From Candidatus Delongbacteria bacterium (lineage in GTDB: Bacteria > JAGOEH01), in NCBI GenBank assembly GCA_017997825.1, contig JAGOEH010000003.1:1-50599 (forward strand): a stretch of 50,599 nt of DNA, in the 5' to 3' direction. Each line of letters opens with the position of its first letter. The stretch's first letter is position 1. Both the position numbers and the translations under genes were made by a program. Of this stretch, positions 41,749-49,771 are shown one piece after another. The notes under the pieces were generated by a model that made no database searches, was not told where the DNA came from, and worked only from the letters and a program-made list of their open reading frames with translations.

Positions 41749-42528
41749 CTATATAGTATTCGACGGATTTGATTTGAAAATTGAGATTTTTCGAAAAAAT
41801 TGGAGTAAGACTGTACCGAAAGTAAACAATGAGCTTATCCAGACCGGGATTTGCAAGAGAAAGCGAATAGCCGGAATGGGCGAGGTCTTGAGTTTGAAAA
41901 TTGGAATCACATCCCATCCGGTAATGGGGATTCGAGACAGAGAATGAGGATTGCTTCCATCCAGACTAATGACCCCCGCTGCATAGGTATAGTAGCGGGA
42001 TGCTTTTTCCCGGATCGAGGTGTTGACATGACCGAACGGATAAGAAAATCCGGATATGGGAGTCGTTAGGATCCGGCGGAGATGCTCATAAGACGTTGAC
42101 ATAGCGTGATCCTGTTCCGAGGCGTTCATGATGAAAAGACTCCGGTGATTGGTGGAGTGAGATGCAATTTCCCATTGACTGTCGCTCAACCGACGAAGTT
42201 GATTTTCATCCAGATGGCGGGATCTCTTGCCATCCAGATTGGCATCCCAGGTATTCCATTTCCCGATAAAGTCGGTCGGAATAAAAACGGTGGCATGATA
42301 ATCCAGTGAAGTCAATAATGGCCATGCGTAATCCATCAGATCGGCATACCCGTCATCAAAAGTGATGGCCACCTTATGGCGGGACGGCGACATCAGATAA
42401 TCGATCAGCGTGACACCCTGAAGACCTCGTTGTTTCAGGTACCGCATCTGACGTTCAAAAAGCCTTGGACTAACCCGTGAGGGATGAATCTCCCATTGAG
42501 GAGTCACCTTATGATAGAGTAATATCAA
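41749..42528 (-). CDS. polysaccharide deacetylase
   Basis: 259 residues. NodB-type fold: the metal and catalytic motifs are AITFDDGYADL (motif 1, catalytic Asp followed by metal-binding Asp) and IASHSTNHRSL (motif 2, HxxxH), with FSYPFGHVN as motif 3. It removes N- or O-acetyl groups from a sugar polymer, such as peptidoglycan or an exopolysaccharide. No signal peptide is visible at MILLYHKVTP. It overlaps coaD by 4 bases upstream and ends 23 bases before fapA. Confidence 0.9.
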   Translation of the reverse strand: MILLYHKVTPQWEIHPSRVSPRLFERQMRYLKQRGLQGVTLIDYLMSPSRHKVAITFDDGYADLMDYAWPLLTSLDYHATVFIPTDFIGKWNTWDANLDGKRSRHLDENQLRRLSDSQWEIASHSTNHRSLFIMNASEQDHAMSTSYEHLRRILTTPISGFSYPFGHVNTSIREKASRYYTYAAGVISLDGSNPHSLSRIPITGWDVIPIFKLKTSPIPAIRFLLQIPVWISSLFTFGTVLLQFFRKISIFKSNPSNTI

Positions 42529-43025
42529 AACGCCTCACTGGGCGGAGTTGGAGTAAATTTCAGTCGGAGTTGGGTTTCAACATACAGTGGAACCAATCCC
42601 TTTAATGGAGCGTTGAAACGTGCCAGTTGTTTAACCAGGGTTGAATTCAGATAGATGTATTCGGCTCTCGGCATCAAGAAAACCGTTTCCACTTCCGGCA
42701 TCATCTGTCGGTTCATCAAGGCCATCTGGAATTCATATTCGAAATCGGACAAGGCCCGTAATCCTCGAATAATGGCTTGAGCCTCAATCTGCTTAACAAA
42801 ATTAACAATCAGACCCGCATTGGTGTGAACCTGAACCCTGGGATTTCCGCTGACGATTTCTCGAATGATGGTGAGACGTTCTTCACAGGTGAACAATGGA
42901 ACTTTAGTAGGATTAATCGAGATGGCAATGTGGACAATGTCGAAGATTTCCAGGGCTCGCTTGACCAGATCCAAATGACCGTTGGTAATCGGATCGAAGG
43001 TCCCTGGGTAGACACAGCTTTTCAT
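42525..43025 (-). CDS. coaD: phosphopantetheine adenylyltransferase
   Basis: 166 residues, the normal length. It transfers AMP from ATP to 4'-phosphopantetheine in coenzyme A synthesis. Motifs: CVYPGTFDPITNGHLDLV (the TxGH-type nucleotidyltransferase signature), AQAIIRGLRALSDFEYEFQM (quoted within 20) and YIYLNSTLVKQLARF, where STLVK replaces the usual SSSxVR. It follows rsmD with a 4-base overlap, a pair seen in many bacteria. Confidence 0.97.
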   Translation of the reverse strand: MKSCVYPGTFDPITNGHLDLVKRALEIFDIVHIAISINPTKVPLFTCEERLTIIREIVSGNPRVQVHTNAGLIVNFVKQIEAQAIIRGLRALSDFEYEFQMALMNRQMMPEVETVFLMPRAEYIYLNSTLVKQLARFNAPLKGLVPLYVETQLRLKFTPTPPSEAF

Positions 43026-43579
43026 TTAATCTCGCTTTGGAGTATCGTTATCATGGATTGTCCGGACTTCCGGCTGGTCACGTTAAATTTCGAGGACAGG
43101 TCATTCCGGGATAAAGAAAGAGCGACGGGGTGCTCAAAGATAATACGCCCCTTGCTCCTCAGATGGCGTTTGCAGTCAAGGATAACCGTAAGGATCGGCA
43201 TCCGGTCATAATCCCGGTAAGGAGGATCGATAAAAATCGTATCAAACTGTAAATCGGTTGACGTGATAAATTGAATAAAGTCGGTGTGAACGATTTGATA
43301 CTGGTGTGCTGGAATTCGGCAGTGATCGAGATTGGTTTGTATCAAGCTGATGGCATAAGGGGATTGATCGACCAAACAACAAAAGTCGGCTCCACGGCTG
43401 ATGGCTTCGATTCCGAACGCGCCGGTGCCGGCATAGCCGTCCAAAACCGTTTCACCTTCCATGGTTTGACCGAGCAAATTAAACAACGATTCACGCAGCC
43501 GATCGGCCGATGGTCTGATTCCCTTTCCATCCAAAGAATTCAGCCGATGCCCTTTCAATTCACCGCCGATAATCCGCAT
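43022..43579 (-). CDS. rsmD: 16S rRNA (guanine966-N2)-methyltransferase RsmD
   Basis: 185 residues. MRIIGGELKGHRL is the standard N-terminus, followed by IRPSADRLRESLFNLL, the SAM-binding LDGYAGTGAFGIEAISRGA and the catalytic IFIDPPYRDYD (NPPY-type motif reading DPPY as in RsmD). It methylates G966 of 16S rRNA. Placed directly before coaD. Confidence 0.95.
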   Translation of the reverse strand: MRIIGGELKGHRLNSLDGKGIRPSADRLRESLFNLLGQTMEGETVLDGYAGTGAFGIEAISRGADFCCLVDQSPYAISLIQTNLDHCRIPAHQYQIVHTDFIQFITSTDLQFDTIFIDPPYRDYDRMPILTVILDCKRHLRSKGRIIFEHPVALSLSRNDLSSKFNVTSRKSGQSMITILQSEIK

Positions 43580-43602
43580 CAGAATTCACACGCCCACTTG
43601 AT

Positions 43603-43821
43603 TCAAATGATAATCCATTGATGGATCCAGGGTATAACGGTATGATCGATCCATGGAATGGATAGGATTCCAAAATAGGTTAGAATCAGTCCTATGCCCG
43701 TCAAAAAAAGCAGTCCAATAATAATAAACAGGATGATGGACAGCCAACCCGATCGGGATTGGGCTTTTTGATTCCGGATCGATCCGTCGGATTCCAAAAA
43801 ATTAATTGCTTTGTGAATCAT
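43603..43821 (-). CDS. 72-residue single-helix membrane protein
   Basis: Not recognised. A polar N-terminal part (MIHKAINFLESDGSIRNQKAQ) is followed by one long hydrophobic helix (WLSIILFIIIGLLFLTGIGL) and an aromatic/Ile-rich tail (YFGILSIPWIDHTVIPWI). It overlaps the PilM-like gene by 4 bases and ends 23 bases before rsmD. By position it corresponds to where pilN would be in a pilMNOPQ cluster, but it is much shorter than PilN (~200 residues); any relation is speculative. Confidence 0.6.
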   Translation of the reverse strand: MIHKAINFLESDGSIRNQKAQSRSGWLSIILFIIIGLLFLTGIGLILTYFGILSIPWIDHTVIPWIHQWIII

Positions 43822-44699
43822 AACAATGAGAATGCTCCGATAAAGCTTTGCAATTTATCATGATTGTCCAGTTGGGACCGGATTCCATCAGACAGTGTCA
43901 GGTAATCCATGATGTCAATGGCTAAAAAATCCTTTGCCATCTGGTTTTTTAGAACGGGGCGGATTATCGTCTGCATCTCGAAATCCCCGCAGAAAACAGC
44001 CAGATCGAAAAGATCAGGTTGCAGATTATAGGTGAATAGCTGATCATTGATTTCCTGTCCCAGTTGATCGCTCGGGCAGGCCGGCAGTGTAAAATAGTGC
44101 TCCGTCTGGTGGTTGTACCAGCAAAGAATACTGAATGATGAGCAATGACCATGAACAAATAGAAGATTCCGATCGAATAGTGGCGGGTTTTTCTCTTGGA
44201 TGGTATGAAACAGCCGCTGAATTGTCAATCCGACAAATGAAAGAGAAAGATCATGACGCAGTGCGATATCGTTCAGGCTATCCAAAATCTTATGGCGGAG
44301 AAAATAACAGTCGTAATGGTGGGGATCGGATTGGATATCAAGCCGGCAAAATTGATGAAAAGCTTTGGGGGGTGAATTGGTGAAGAACTGAGCGGTCCAT
44401 TGATTGAAATGGGCTTGCTCCTGCTCGGGTATTATTTCATTCAGTGTAAAATGACTGTGAAGGATGGTGTTGATGGGAAGGCCGATACTGAGCCGTCCGG
44501 AGGAAAGCGGTAGGTAATGGCTCAATTCCAGAATACACGAATCGAATTTATCGATATCGGGCTCCACCCCATCCTTCAAAATGCCGGCATAGGGCAACGC
44601 CGCTAATCCGGTTATCCGCTTATGATGGTCCATCCCGATCAGAGAGACATCATCGGTAGTGATTTCAAGACCCAGTTGATAACGATTGGTTTTTTTCAT
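43818..44699 (-). CDS. divergent PilM-like actin-fold protein
   Basis: 293 residues. The opening RYQLGLEITTDDVSLIGMDHH resembles the first phosphate loop of PilM/FtsA-type actin-like proteins (xGIDIGxxxIKxV), and FCGDFEMQTIIRPVLKN sits where the second nucleotide motif (xxGG) would be, but the glycine-rich loops are degraded. The middle has HSHFTLNEIIPEQEQAHFNQWTAQFF (quoted: FTLNEIIPEQEQAHFNQW), similar to the PilM segment that follows strand 5. The adjacent pilin-like gene supports the call. It is downstream of a strong hairpin (44710-44738). Alternative: an unrelated orphan protein. Confidence 0.45.
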   Translation of the reverse strand: MKKTNRYQLGLEITTDDVSLIGMDHHKRITGLAALPYAGILKDGVEPDIDKFDSCILELSHYLPLSSGRLSIGLPINTILHSHFTLNEIIPEQEQAHFNQWTAQFFTNSPPKAFHQFCRLDIQSDPHHYDCYFLRHKILDSLNDIALRHDLSLSFVGLTIQRLFHTIQEKNPPLFDRNLLFVHGHCSSFSILCWYNHQTEHYFTLPACPSDQLGQEINDQLFTYNLQPDLFDLAVFCGDFEMQTIIRPVLKNQMAKDFLAIDIMDYLTLSDGIRSQLDNHDKLQSFIGAFSLL

Positions 44700-44709
44700 A
44701 AATAATAAT

Positions 44710-44738
44710 GGGGGAAGAACCTATACATTTCTTCCCCC
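44710..44738 (-). terminator. hairpin between the pilin-like and PilM-like genes (terminator or attenuator)
   Basis: On the minus strand GGGGGAAGAA (44738-44729), a 9-base loop, TTCTTCCCCC (44719-44710), a perfect 10-base-pair stem, followed by ATTATTATTT. The T tract is broken, so termination is probably partial, leaving the pilin transcript abundant and the downstream run less expressed. Confidence 0.65.
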
Positions 44739-44759
44739 TTGATTTGGTTAGGTCTGTAC

Positions 44760-45221
44760 TTACTTAGACTCGGCCCAGTTCGGCTTTCCGTTCGCGACTT
44801 TACCATGCCCGTATAAGCATTGAATGGTATACTCTTTGGGGTTGATTTCGATATACTTGGTCCGCGTGGTGTCGATAAAATCAAGTTCCAATAACGCAGA
44901 ATCCGGAGTGGAAGGATCAACCGTCAGTGTATCTCGTTTAAGTTTGATCACATAGGTGGCTGAATCCAGAGGGCAAAAATTGATTTTGGAAATCTCACTG
45001 ACATAATCCTTTAGATCATCGAAATCATCCGTATAGACGGATTCTTTGGCAAAATAAAGGCTTTCTGCCTGGGCAATGATCATGATGTTTTGATGACATT
45101 TATTTTCCATTCGGCGCTGGAATCCGAGCTTCGGGATAACCAGTGTAATAAAAACGCCAACGACAAGAATCACTGCGATTATCTCGACAATATTGATAGT
45201 GCCTCTAACTTTTTCAGACAT
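44760..45221 (-). CDS. type IV pilin-like protein with atypical prepilin site
   Basis: 153 residues. The N-terminus RGTINIVEIIAVILVVGVFITLVIPKL (quoted: NIVEIIAVILVVGVFITLVI) matches the pilin/pseudopilin helix FTLIEIIAVILVVG..., including the Glu. The usual Gly-Phe cleavage junction is replaced: aligned by the Glu, the -1 residue is Thr and +1 is Ile. The globular domain is short, acidic, with two Cys (KINFCPLD and TIQCLYGHG) and KESVYTDDFDDLKDYV, a pattern common in minor pilins. AGGAGG precedes ATG and a near-perfect promoter lies upstream. Whether it is processed is unclear. Confidence 0.7.
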   Translation of the reverse strand: MSEKVRGTINIVEIIAVILVVGVFITLVIPKLGFQRRMENKCHQNIMIIAQAESLYFAKESVYTDDFDDLKDYVSEISKINFCPLDSATYVIKLKRDTLTVDPSTPDSALLELDFIDTTRTKYIEINPKEYTIQCLYGHGKVANGKPNWAESK

Positions 45222-45259
45222 GTTTTCCTCCTGTTTATGGGTCGTTTCGGTTTTAAGAT

Positions 45260-45288
45260 AGTATAAAATATTTGATTGGATTTGTCAA
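45260..45288 (-). promoter_or_regulatory. sigma70 promoter of the pilin-like gene and the long downstream run
   Basis: On the minus strand TTGACA (45288-45283), 17-base spacer, TATACT (45265-45260). Perfect -35 and one mismatch in the -10. It heads a chain of minus-strand genes with little or no spacing down to 36068. Confidence 0.8.
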
Positions 45289-45463
45289 TATATTTTTAGG
45301 GCGTCGTTGAATTTTCTTGATCGGTGTGCCTAACAGGCATAGACCCGGAATAGACGGGGGAGACGAAGAGTAACGATGCTGTAGCCAACGTTCGCCGTCA
45401 AGGTTGTTTGAAAGCGGTACAGCCTTGAAAAAAGGAAGGGTGTTTCGATTGAAAAAAAATTAT
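45289..45463. other. intergenic stretch between divergent promoters, possible structured element
   Basis: No convincing ORF. The stretch holds small inverted repeats: TGCCT-AAC-AGGCA, CCCG-7-CGGG, and TCAAGGTTGT (45398-45407) with ACAGCCTTGA (45419-45428), a 10-pair stem with one G-U and an 11-base loop. It is followed by As, not Ts, so it is not a plus-strand terminator. I recognise no known riboswitch or sRNA family. Confidence 0.35.
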
Positions 45464-45492
45464 TTGACAATCGCTATGAATTGTCCCATATT
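45464..45492 (+). promoter_or_regulatory. promoter for the small ORF-cheD-HDOD unit
   Basis: TTGACA (45464-45469), 17-base spacer, CATATT (45487-45492). Perfect -35, -10 with two mismatches. The small ORF starts 33 bases downstream. Confidence 0.6.
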
Positions 45493-45524
45493 GAAATGGA
45501 CTCAGAAAGGTAATTAAGGATTCA

Positions 45525-45689
45525 ATGGAGTGTTTAATACCCTCGGGAGCCGCGGTATTCAAGCACCATAGGCCTCCATGTGGGTCTTTCCGAAGGATAG
45601 TGATTGAAGTATTGAGTGTACGGCCGATTGATTATAGCTTGTTGAAAGATTGGATGATCGATGAAGAAGGATATCAGGAAATGGCTTGA
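45525..45689 (+). CDS. 54-residue small protein upstream of cheD
   Basis: Not recognised. AAGGA sits 4 bases before ATG 45525, and the stop is 3 bases before the cheD ATG. The translation is MECLIPSGAAVFKHHRPPCG followed by SFRRIVIEVLSVRPIDYSLL and KDWMIDEEGYQEMA: no membrane segment, a basic central part with two Cys, and an acidic helix-like tail. It fills the leader between the promoter and cheD with no other purpose visible for this space. It could encode a genuine small protein or act as a leader ORF for cheD translation. Confidence 0.6.
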   Translation: MECLIPSGAAVFKHHRPPCGSFRRIVIEVLSVRPIDYSLLKDWMIDEEGYQEMA

Positions 45690-45692
45690 TCT

Positions 45693-46175
45693 ATGGCGCA
45701 ATTGATTGTGGGGATTGGTGATGCCAAGATGTCGAAACTGCCGGTGGATCAGATTATCACCTATTCTTTGGGATCGTGTTTGGGAATAACGATATATGAT
45801 CCCGGATCAAAAATCGGCGGCATGATTCATTTAATGCTGCCTGATTCCGGTATTGAGAGTTTTAATCGAACCATTAATCCTTACAAATACGTAGATACAG
45901 GTATTCCGCTGATATTCAATCAGCTCCAGAAAATGGGCCTGGATCGGAAACGGGCGGTTATTAAGGTGGCGGGAGCCTCCCAGTTACTAGATAGCAAGGG
46001 AATATTCAATATCGGGAAGAAAAATTACGAAGCCCTACAGACCATACTGGCAAAAGATCAATTGCGGATTACAGCATCGGATATCGGAGGAACCATCAAC
46101 CGGACCATGACGCTAAATATCGATACCGGCCGGGTAGTATTAAAATGTAGTAATCAGGAGATCAAGGATTTATGA
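45693..46175 (+). CDS. cheD: chemoreceptor glutamine deamidase CheD
   Basis: 160 residues. It deamidates receptor glutamines and, in many species, interacts with CheC or CheB-type phosphatases. The catalytic Cys29 is in YSLGSCLGITIYDP and His46 in GGMIHLMLP; Thr24 completes the site. Later blocks are KAVIKVAGASQLL-like (AVIKVAGASQLL) and ASDIGGTINRTMTLNIDTG, typical of CheD. It overlaps the HDOD gene by 4 bases (ATGA). No cheC nearby. Confidence 0.96.
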   Translation: MAQLIVGIGDAKMSKLPVDQIITYSLGSCLGITIYDPGSKIGGMIHLMLPDSGIESFNRTINPYKYVDTGIPLIFNQLQKMGLDRKRAVIKVAGASQLLDSKGIFNIGKKNYEALQTILAKDQLRITASDIGGTINRTMTLNIDTGRVVLKCSNQEIKDL

Positions 46176-47047
46176 TATCTAAGCATGAAATCATTCGCCG
46201 AATTGATCGGATTGCCGCCTTATCCCCGGTAATGACGCGGATTCTCGAGAAACTGAATCAGCCTGGGCTAAAAATAGCAGATCTTGAGGTGCTGATTCGG
46301 ATGGAACCTGCCTTGATACTTAATATTTTGAAAGAATGCAATTCTCCGATCTGGGGGCGATCCCGCAAACTAACCAATCTGAAAGAGGCTATTGTCTATC
46401 TGGGATTAAATAAGATTAAGACGGTGATTATGTATAGCTGCTTTTTACCCTATATCAATATGCCCTATCCGGGATATGAAGATCGGAATGGAGAATTATG
46501 GCGTCACTCGATGGGGGTATCAATCCTGGCTGAGGAAATCGCGGGATGCTCTTCCGGCCTTGATCCTCACAGCCTGTTCCTGAGCTCGGTTTTTCATGAC
46601 ATTGGAAAAATGGTTTAAAGCCAATATGTTCTACAGCATAATAATTCAATCCGGGAGAAAGTATTTGGGCAGAAGGTCAGTTTCGTGCTGGCCGAACGAG
46701 AGATTTTCAGCATCGATCATGCTGAAATAGGTGCCATGCTCCTCGAAAAATGGAATATGGACGAAAAGATAGTCCAGGTCGTCCGCCACCATCATCAGGT
46801 TCAAGCGGTTGAGCCTGACGAATTGCTGTATACCGTGAGCTTGGCTAACGAAATCGCCAATTCGATCGGCTATGCTCCTTTTTATGGATCAGAGGGATCA
46901 GGCCAATTGGATTTTCTCATCGAGACGATGAACGTCACTGAATTGGAAATTCAGACCTGGATTGCCCGCTTCACCGACCGGATTCGACAGATTGAAAGCA
47001 GTATTGTCGGTGAAGATGCTTCTTTTCCAGCACCCGGTTACGTTTAG
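46172..47047 (+). pseudogene. HDOD domain gene interrupted by one in-frame TAA
   Basis: The frame starting at ATG 46172 encodes 148 residues of an HDOD protein (MISKHEIIRRIDRIAALSPV, ILNILKECNSP, HDIGKMV) and meets TAA at 46616-46618. The same frame then continues open to 47047 and encodes the rest of the domain without any shift (SQYVLQHNNSIREKVFGQKV, then IDHAEIGAMLLEKWN and VVRHHHQ). Only one codon is abnormal, at the position following HDIGKxV, where family members have a hydrophobic residue; TTA to TAA would be one substitution. It may be a recent mutation, a sequencing error, or read through. A GTG at 46685 could allow restart. HDOD proteins act in signalling; cheD overlaps upstream. 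Confidence 0.85.
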
Positions 47048-49644
47048 GATTGCTCAAGTTTAGATTGAATTAGGCGATAGGCCTCGGACAGGTGAGAAGC
47101 ATCCTTGAGGCCCCCCTGAGCAAACCCGGCTTTTCCGCCGCCGTTTCCCCCGCATACTCCAATCACATCTTTCATGAGATTTCCAGCATGGAAAACCCCG
47201 GAACGAGTCAGATTTTCCGATATGGAAATGATAATGGGTGTCGAGTTTTCCTGTGGAGAGGCCAGAATGACGAGCGAGTCTCCCAGCTTTTGACGGAAAA
47301 AATCGGAAGCTTGACGGAGGTGTTGAATATCCAAACCATCCAAACGCGTCATAAGAACGCTGATGCCCTGAAATGATTTGGCTTCAGGAAGGATCTCTTC
47401 CAGCTTTTGGAGCGCCGAGCGGGATTTAATTTTTTCGAGTTCTTTGGCCAGCTGATGGTTTTCATCCAGCCGCAGCTGTATCTGAGAAATGATCTGATGG
47501 GACGGAGCATTCAGCAAATGAGTCATTTGCTGTATTATGACCGATTGGCTTTGGAACAAGTCCAGGGCGGCAAATCCGGAGCAGGCCTCAATTCTCCGGA
47601 TTCCGGCCGAGACGGCACTCTCACTCAAAATCTTGAATGCCCCGATCTCCCCGGTTTGATTGACATGGATACCCCCGCACAGCTCCCGACTGATCTCCGG
47701 AATGGTGATGACCCGAACCGTGGCATCATACTTTTCGCTGAACAGCGCCATCGCCCCGGACCGTTTAGCCTCTTCCAGATCCATGGTGCTGACACTTACG
47801 GGGGTGGCACTCATGATGTAGGTATTGACTTGATTCTCGATACGGTGCAGTTCATCGTCAGACAGAGCCTGAATATGGGTAAAATCGAATCGCAGGCGCT
47901 GGGGATCAACCTGCGAGCCGGATTGATGAACATGATCTCCCAGAACGATTCGTAATGCGGACTGCAGTAAGTGAGTAGAGGTGTGATGACGCGCAATATG
48001 CTTCAGACGGACCGTATCGATCTGGGCTGAACATTCCGGATCGATGATTTCACCCTCGATCGTCCCACTATGGATGATTCCTTCCATGCTTTTCCTGACA
48101 TCCGTTACATTAATTTCAAAATTCTGACCCCGAATCCAGCCGGTATCCGCCACCTGGCCACCTGATTCGGCGTAAAATGGGGTCTGTTCCAGGATAATTT
48201 CGATCAGATTTTTGTCAACCAGCCGGAAGCGACGGATTTGAGTGTTTAGCGATGGGGTCTGATATCCCTGGTAGTCAGAGTGAGTCCCATTAGAAAGAAC
48301 ATTCCAATTGTCTCCCTCCTGGAATAAAAATTTTCCTGATTTTCGGGAGAGTTCCTTTTGCTGATTCATCAGTTGAGTGAATCCTTCCAAATCGACCTCC
48401 ATCTGGACTTCGGAAGCCATCAATTGGGTCAGGTCGATCGGAAATCCATAGGTATCATAGAGGGTAAAAGCATCGTTTCCGCTGATTCGGGGCTGATGAT
48501 CGCTAAGGACTTTTTGGCTGATACGATTGAAATGATGGATTCCCTGACTTAAGGTATTAAAGAATCGCTGTTCTTCATTCTGAATGATATGCTCGATATG
48601 AGTCTGTTGTTGAACCAGTTCCGGATAAGCCTCTCCCATCATATCGACCAGAGGTTGGACCAATCGATAAATGAAAGGTTCCTTCAAGGAGATAAGATGC
48701 CCAAAGCGGGCCGCTCGGCGTAGCAGACGCCTCAGGACATAACCACGGCCGTCGTTGGATGGCAGGGCCCCATCTGCAATGGCGAATCCCAGGGCCCTTA
48801 TGTGATCGGCAATCACCCGAAAGGGGATCCCGGGGGTTCCAGCTTGGCACGGAAATCCGACCATCTCTTCCAGATGCTGAATGATCGGCCAAAACAGATC
48901 GGTATCGTAATTGGTTTCACGATCCTGTACAATCGAGGTTAAGCGCTCCAGTCCCATGCCGGTATCGACATGGCGGGATGGTAAATCTGCCAGGCTGCCG
49001 TCCGGCAATCGGTTATACTGAATAAAAACCAGGTTCCAGATTTCGCAAAAGCGTTCTCCATCATCATTAACCCTGGGGATTGCACCCGGGGTGGCGAAAC
49101 GCTCCCCCCGGTCAAAATGGATCTCGGAGCATGGGCCACATGGGCCTGTTTCTCCCATCTCCCAGAAGTTTTCCTTCATCCCGAATCGGGAAATATGAGA
49201 TGGATCAATATCGGTCTGGGTGCGCCACAACTGTTCCGCTTCATCATCGTCCTGATATACGGTGGCATATAACCGATCTTTGGGGAGACTCAGAGTCTGC
49301 GTCAAAAACTCCCAGGCATAACCGATCGCTTCACGCTTGTAGTAATCGCCGAATGACCAATTACCCAGCATCTCAAAAAAAGTATGATGCCGTCCATCCC
49401 GTCCAACCTCCTCCAGATCGTTATGCTTTCCACTGACGCGGATGCATTTCTGGTAATCGACAACCCGGGGATGTGCCGGAAGTTCTTTGCCGAGAAATAT
49501 CGGCTTGAATTGATTCATCCCGGCATTAATGAATAAAAGGGTGGGATCATTCTGAGGAATAACTGGAGAACTGGGAATCCAGGTATGCTCTTTATGAAGA
49601 AAATAATCCAAGAAGTCTTGGCGTAACATTTTTCCTGTAATCAT
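47044..49644 (-). CDS. alaS: alanyl-tRNA synthetase
   Basis: 866 residues, typical. It charges tRNA-Ala. The N-terminal catalytic domain opens with LRQDFLDYFLHKEHTWIPSS and contains TLLFINAGMNQFKPIFLG, GRHHTFFEMLGNWSFGDYYK and GMGLERLTSIVQ. The editing domain has the zinc ligands HHTSTHLLQSALR (HxxxH) and ELCGGIHVNQTGEIG (CxxxH). The C-terminal DHHA1 region ends with GVCGGNGGGKAGFAQGG. AAAGGAATT precedes ATG. It converges with the HDOD gene, overlapping by 4 bases. Confidence 0.98.
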   Translation of the reverse strand: MITGKMLRQDFLDYFLHKEHTWIPSSPVIPQNDPTLLFINAGMNQFKPIFLGKELPAHPRVVDYQKCIRVSGKHNDLEEVGRDGRHHTFFEMLGNWSFGDYYKREAIGYAWEFLTQTLSLPKDRLYATVYQDDDEAEQLWRTQTDIDPSHISRFGMKENFWEMGETGPCGPCSEIHFDRGERFATPGAIPRVNDDGERFCEIWNLVFIQYNRLPDGSLADLPSRHVDTGMGLERLTSIVQDRETNYDTDLFWPIIQHLEEMVGFPCQAGTPGIPFRVIADHIRALGFAIADGALPSNDGRGYVLRRLLRRAARFGHLISLKEPFIYRLVQPLVDMMGEAYPELVQQQTHIEHIIQNEEQRFFNTLSQGIHHFNRISQKVLSDHQPRISGNDAFTLYDTYGFPIDLTQLMASEVQMEVDLEGFTQLMNQQKELSRKSGKFLFQEGDNWNVLSNGTHSDYQGYQTPSLNTQIRRFRLVDKNLIEIILEQTPFYAESGGQVADTGWIRGQNFEINVTDVRKSMEGIIHSGTIEGEIIDPECSAQIDTVRLKHIARHHTSTHLLQSALRIVLGDHVHQSGSQVDPQRLRFDFTHIQALSDDELHRIENQVNTYIMSATPVSVSTMDLEEAKRSGAMALFSEKYDATVRVITIPEISRELCGGIHVNQTGEIGAFKILSESAVSAGIRRIEACSGFAALDLFQSQSVIIQQMTHLLNAPSHQIISQIQLRLDENHQLAKELEKIKSRSALQKLEEILPEAKSFQGISVLMTRLDGLDIQHLRQASDFFRQKLGDSLVILASPQENSTPIIISISENLTRSGVFHAGNLMKDVIGVCGGNGGGKAGFAQGGLKDASHLSEAYRLIQSKLEQS

Positions 49645-49692
49645 GGGAATTCCTTTCCGACTGGGTAACTAAACGTTTATCATAGAATGGCT

Positions 49693-49720
49693 AATTTAAA
49701 AAAAATAAAGTCCATGTCAA
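49693..49720 (-). promoter_or_regulatory. candidate promoter for alaS
   Basis: On the minus strand TTGACA (49720-49715), 16-base spacer that includes a run of T, TAAATT (49698-49693). Perfect -35, -10 with two mismatches; the alaS ATG is about 50 bases below. Confidence 0.55.
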
Positions 49721-49771
49721 GTCAATTTTATGCTATCATCCAATGGTAGAGGCTCCGGTTTACCTTCGGTA

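Noticed and set aside
45440-45517. 25-codon GTG frame with AAGGAAGG before it, upstream of the 54-residue ORF
   Set aside because: It overlaps the putative -35/-10 promoter of the cheD unit, so it would not be transcribed from it; too short to support by itself.
47407-47955. 182-codon open frame antisense to alaS
   Set aside because: Completely inside the conserved editing and C-terminal regions of alaS; product is not protein-like.
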